Below are positions 63,187 through 64,000 of a stretch of 64,000 nt of DNA, one piece after another. The stretch's first letter is position 1; each line of letters begins with the position of its first letter. Position numbers and translations under genes: made by a program. The notes below the pieces were generated by a model. That model saw nothing but the letters and a program-made list of their open reading frames with translations, searched no databases and was not told where the DNA came from. This DNA is from Cladocopium goreaui (Eukaryota; Sar; Dinophyceae; Suessiales; Symbiodiniaceae): assembly GCA_947184155.2 (NCBI GenBank), contig CAMXCT020006764.1, forward strand, positions 248,001-312,000. The letters are read 5' to 3'.

Positions 63187-64000
63187 ATATATTTTGTTGG
63201 TTTATACCACATAAGAATGGTAAGATTAGCGAACATTAGTCATTTTCTTTCTTTTTTTGAGGTACTGTAGGCTTGCAATGCTTGTCGCTTGAACCCTCAC
63301 ATGTTTGGTAATCATTGCATGTTCTTTCAATCCAGTTGTTTGCATTCTCTCAATCCTCCCTGTGACCATTTGTGTTGGTCAAATCCCATTCTCACCAACT
63401 TTCCACTATTCACTATTCCATTTTTTAGCTCTCGCAATGTCTTTTGATTGAGCCCTATGTGCATTTCTTTGTGTAGCAACCCCGGTATCTGTTATGTTTG
63501 CGCAAGCTCACATGACTGCTCGTTGCCTGGAATCTGTCAGTTTGAATGAAGGTTGATTGACCTAATGGGTATTACATTGTGCGTCAATTGTCAATAACCC
63601 ATTATCATCGATGTTATTCGCCGCCAATCAAGGACCTTAATATCAGGTTGCTAACCGCCATCAACCCCTATGAATGGGGCTTATGAAGCGCTATTGTTTG
63701 TTGTTTCTTACTAGGTTTACATGTTGGTTCACCCCGCCTTTGTACTTTCTCCATGATTCCTTCTCTCTTTGTTGGTTGAAACCATTTTTTGCTGCTGCAA
63801 AACACACCTGTTGGTTCAGCCCAACTGAATGCTGCTTCCAGTGCTTACATCCCCGTATTCCGTGGTAAGATCACCTCTGTTTAGTGAGTGCTGTTGATTA
63901 TTGGTTGCAACCTTCATTCTAGTTGATTGAAAGCACCACTGTTGGGGTATACATACACACATTTTCAGGCACACCTACTATGATAATTCCTATAACATAT
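63187..64000. other. Downstream flank
   Basis: No supported exon, RNA gene or clear repeat. Confidence 0.4.

Overview
The window looks like nuclear DNA of a dinoflagellate, most likely a Symbiodiniaceae-type alga. The reasons are short exons scattered among long repeat-filled introns, exon ends with GT and at least two apparent GC donors, acceptors often followed by G, and a very high load of microsatellites, minisatellites and small inverted-repeat elements. The retroelements are a long copia with extra domains and a DIRS-like element carrying a methyltransferase-like domain. No rRNA, tRNA, CRISPR array or bacterial operon was seen. One 100-base run of N (4158-4257) marks an assembly gap.

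Layout. 1-3081 (minus): the N-terminal part of a Helitron-type protein with 81-residue tandem repeats and a DUF6570-like zinc region, broken by one TGA. 3.1-5.76 kb: duplicated blocks, the gap and a 1.5 kb satellite tract. 5.77-20.1 kb (plus): a series of exon-like segments (host gene 1), including one membrane segment and a basic region near the end. A decayed DIRS-like element lies at 12.3-15.1 kb between these exons. 21.0-23.06 kb: an intronless gene for seven propeller-like repeats fused to a class-3 lipase domain. 24.96-43.3 kb: exons of host gene 2 (coiled-coil region, then a possible kinase glycine loop). A complete 9.83 kb copia element (25865-35693) sits in one of its introns, with identical 152-bp LTRs and a 6-bp target duplication. 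44.2-50.9 kb: exons of an RNA m5U methyltransferase (TrmA/TRMT2 family), with the DPPRK and SCG motifs visible. 53.7-63.1 kb: exons of a gene with SH3-like segments, ending in a stop at 63079-63081. Its last visible intron holds a frameshifted beta-helix pseudogene (61.26-62.53 kb), 1 kb of tetranucleotide repeats and a 94-101-bp tandem satellite.

Most striking points: (1) the copia polyprotein carries a domain resembling the C-terminal domain of RapZ, between protease and integrase, plus an ExoX-C-like patch, an extra Cys-rich region and an RS-rich region; (2) a family of about 100-bp inverted-repeat elements has ends (TACCCTCTG|GTAAAC ... GTTTACCAG|AGGGTA) containing a 5' splice donor and a 3' acceptor, so the element is introner-like, and one copy starts exactly at an exon end; (3) 39.8-42.6 kb is cut into cassettes by alternating CTATAAAATC and GATTTTATAG boundaries. 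Host exon calls rest on open frame, composition, splice-like ends and, where stated, matching phase. They are not backed by transcripts.
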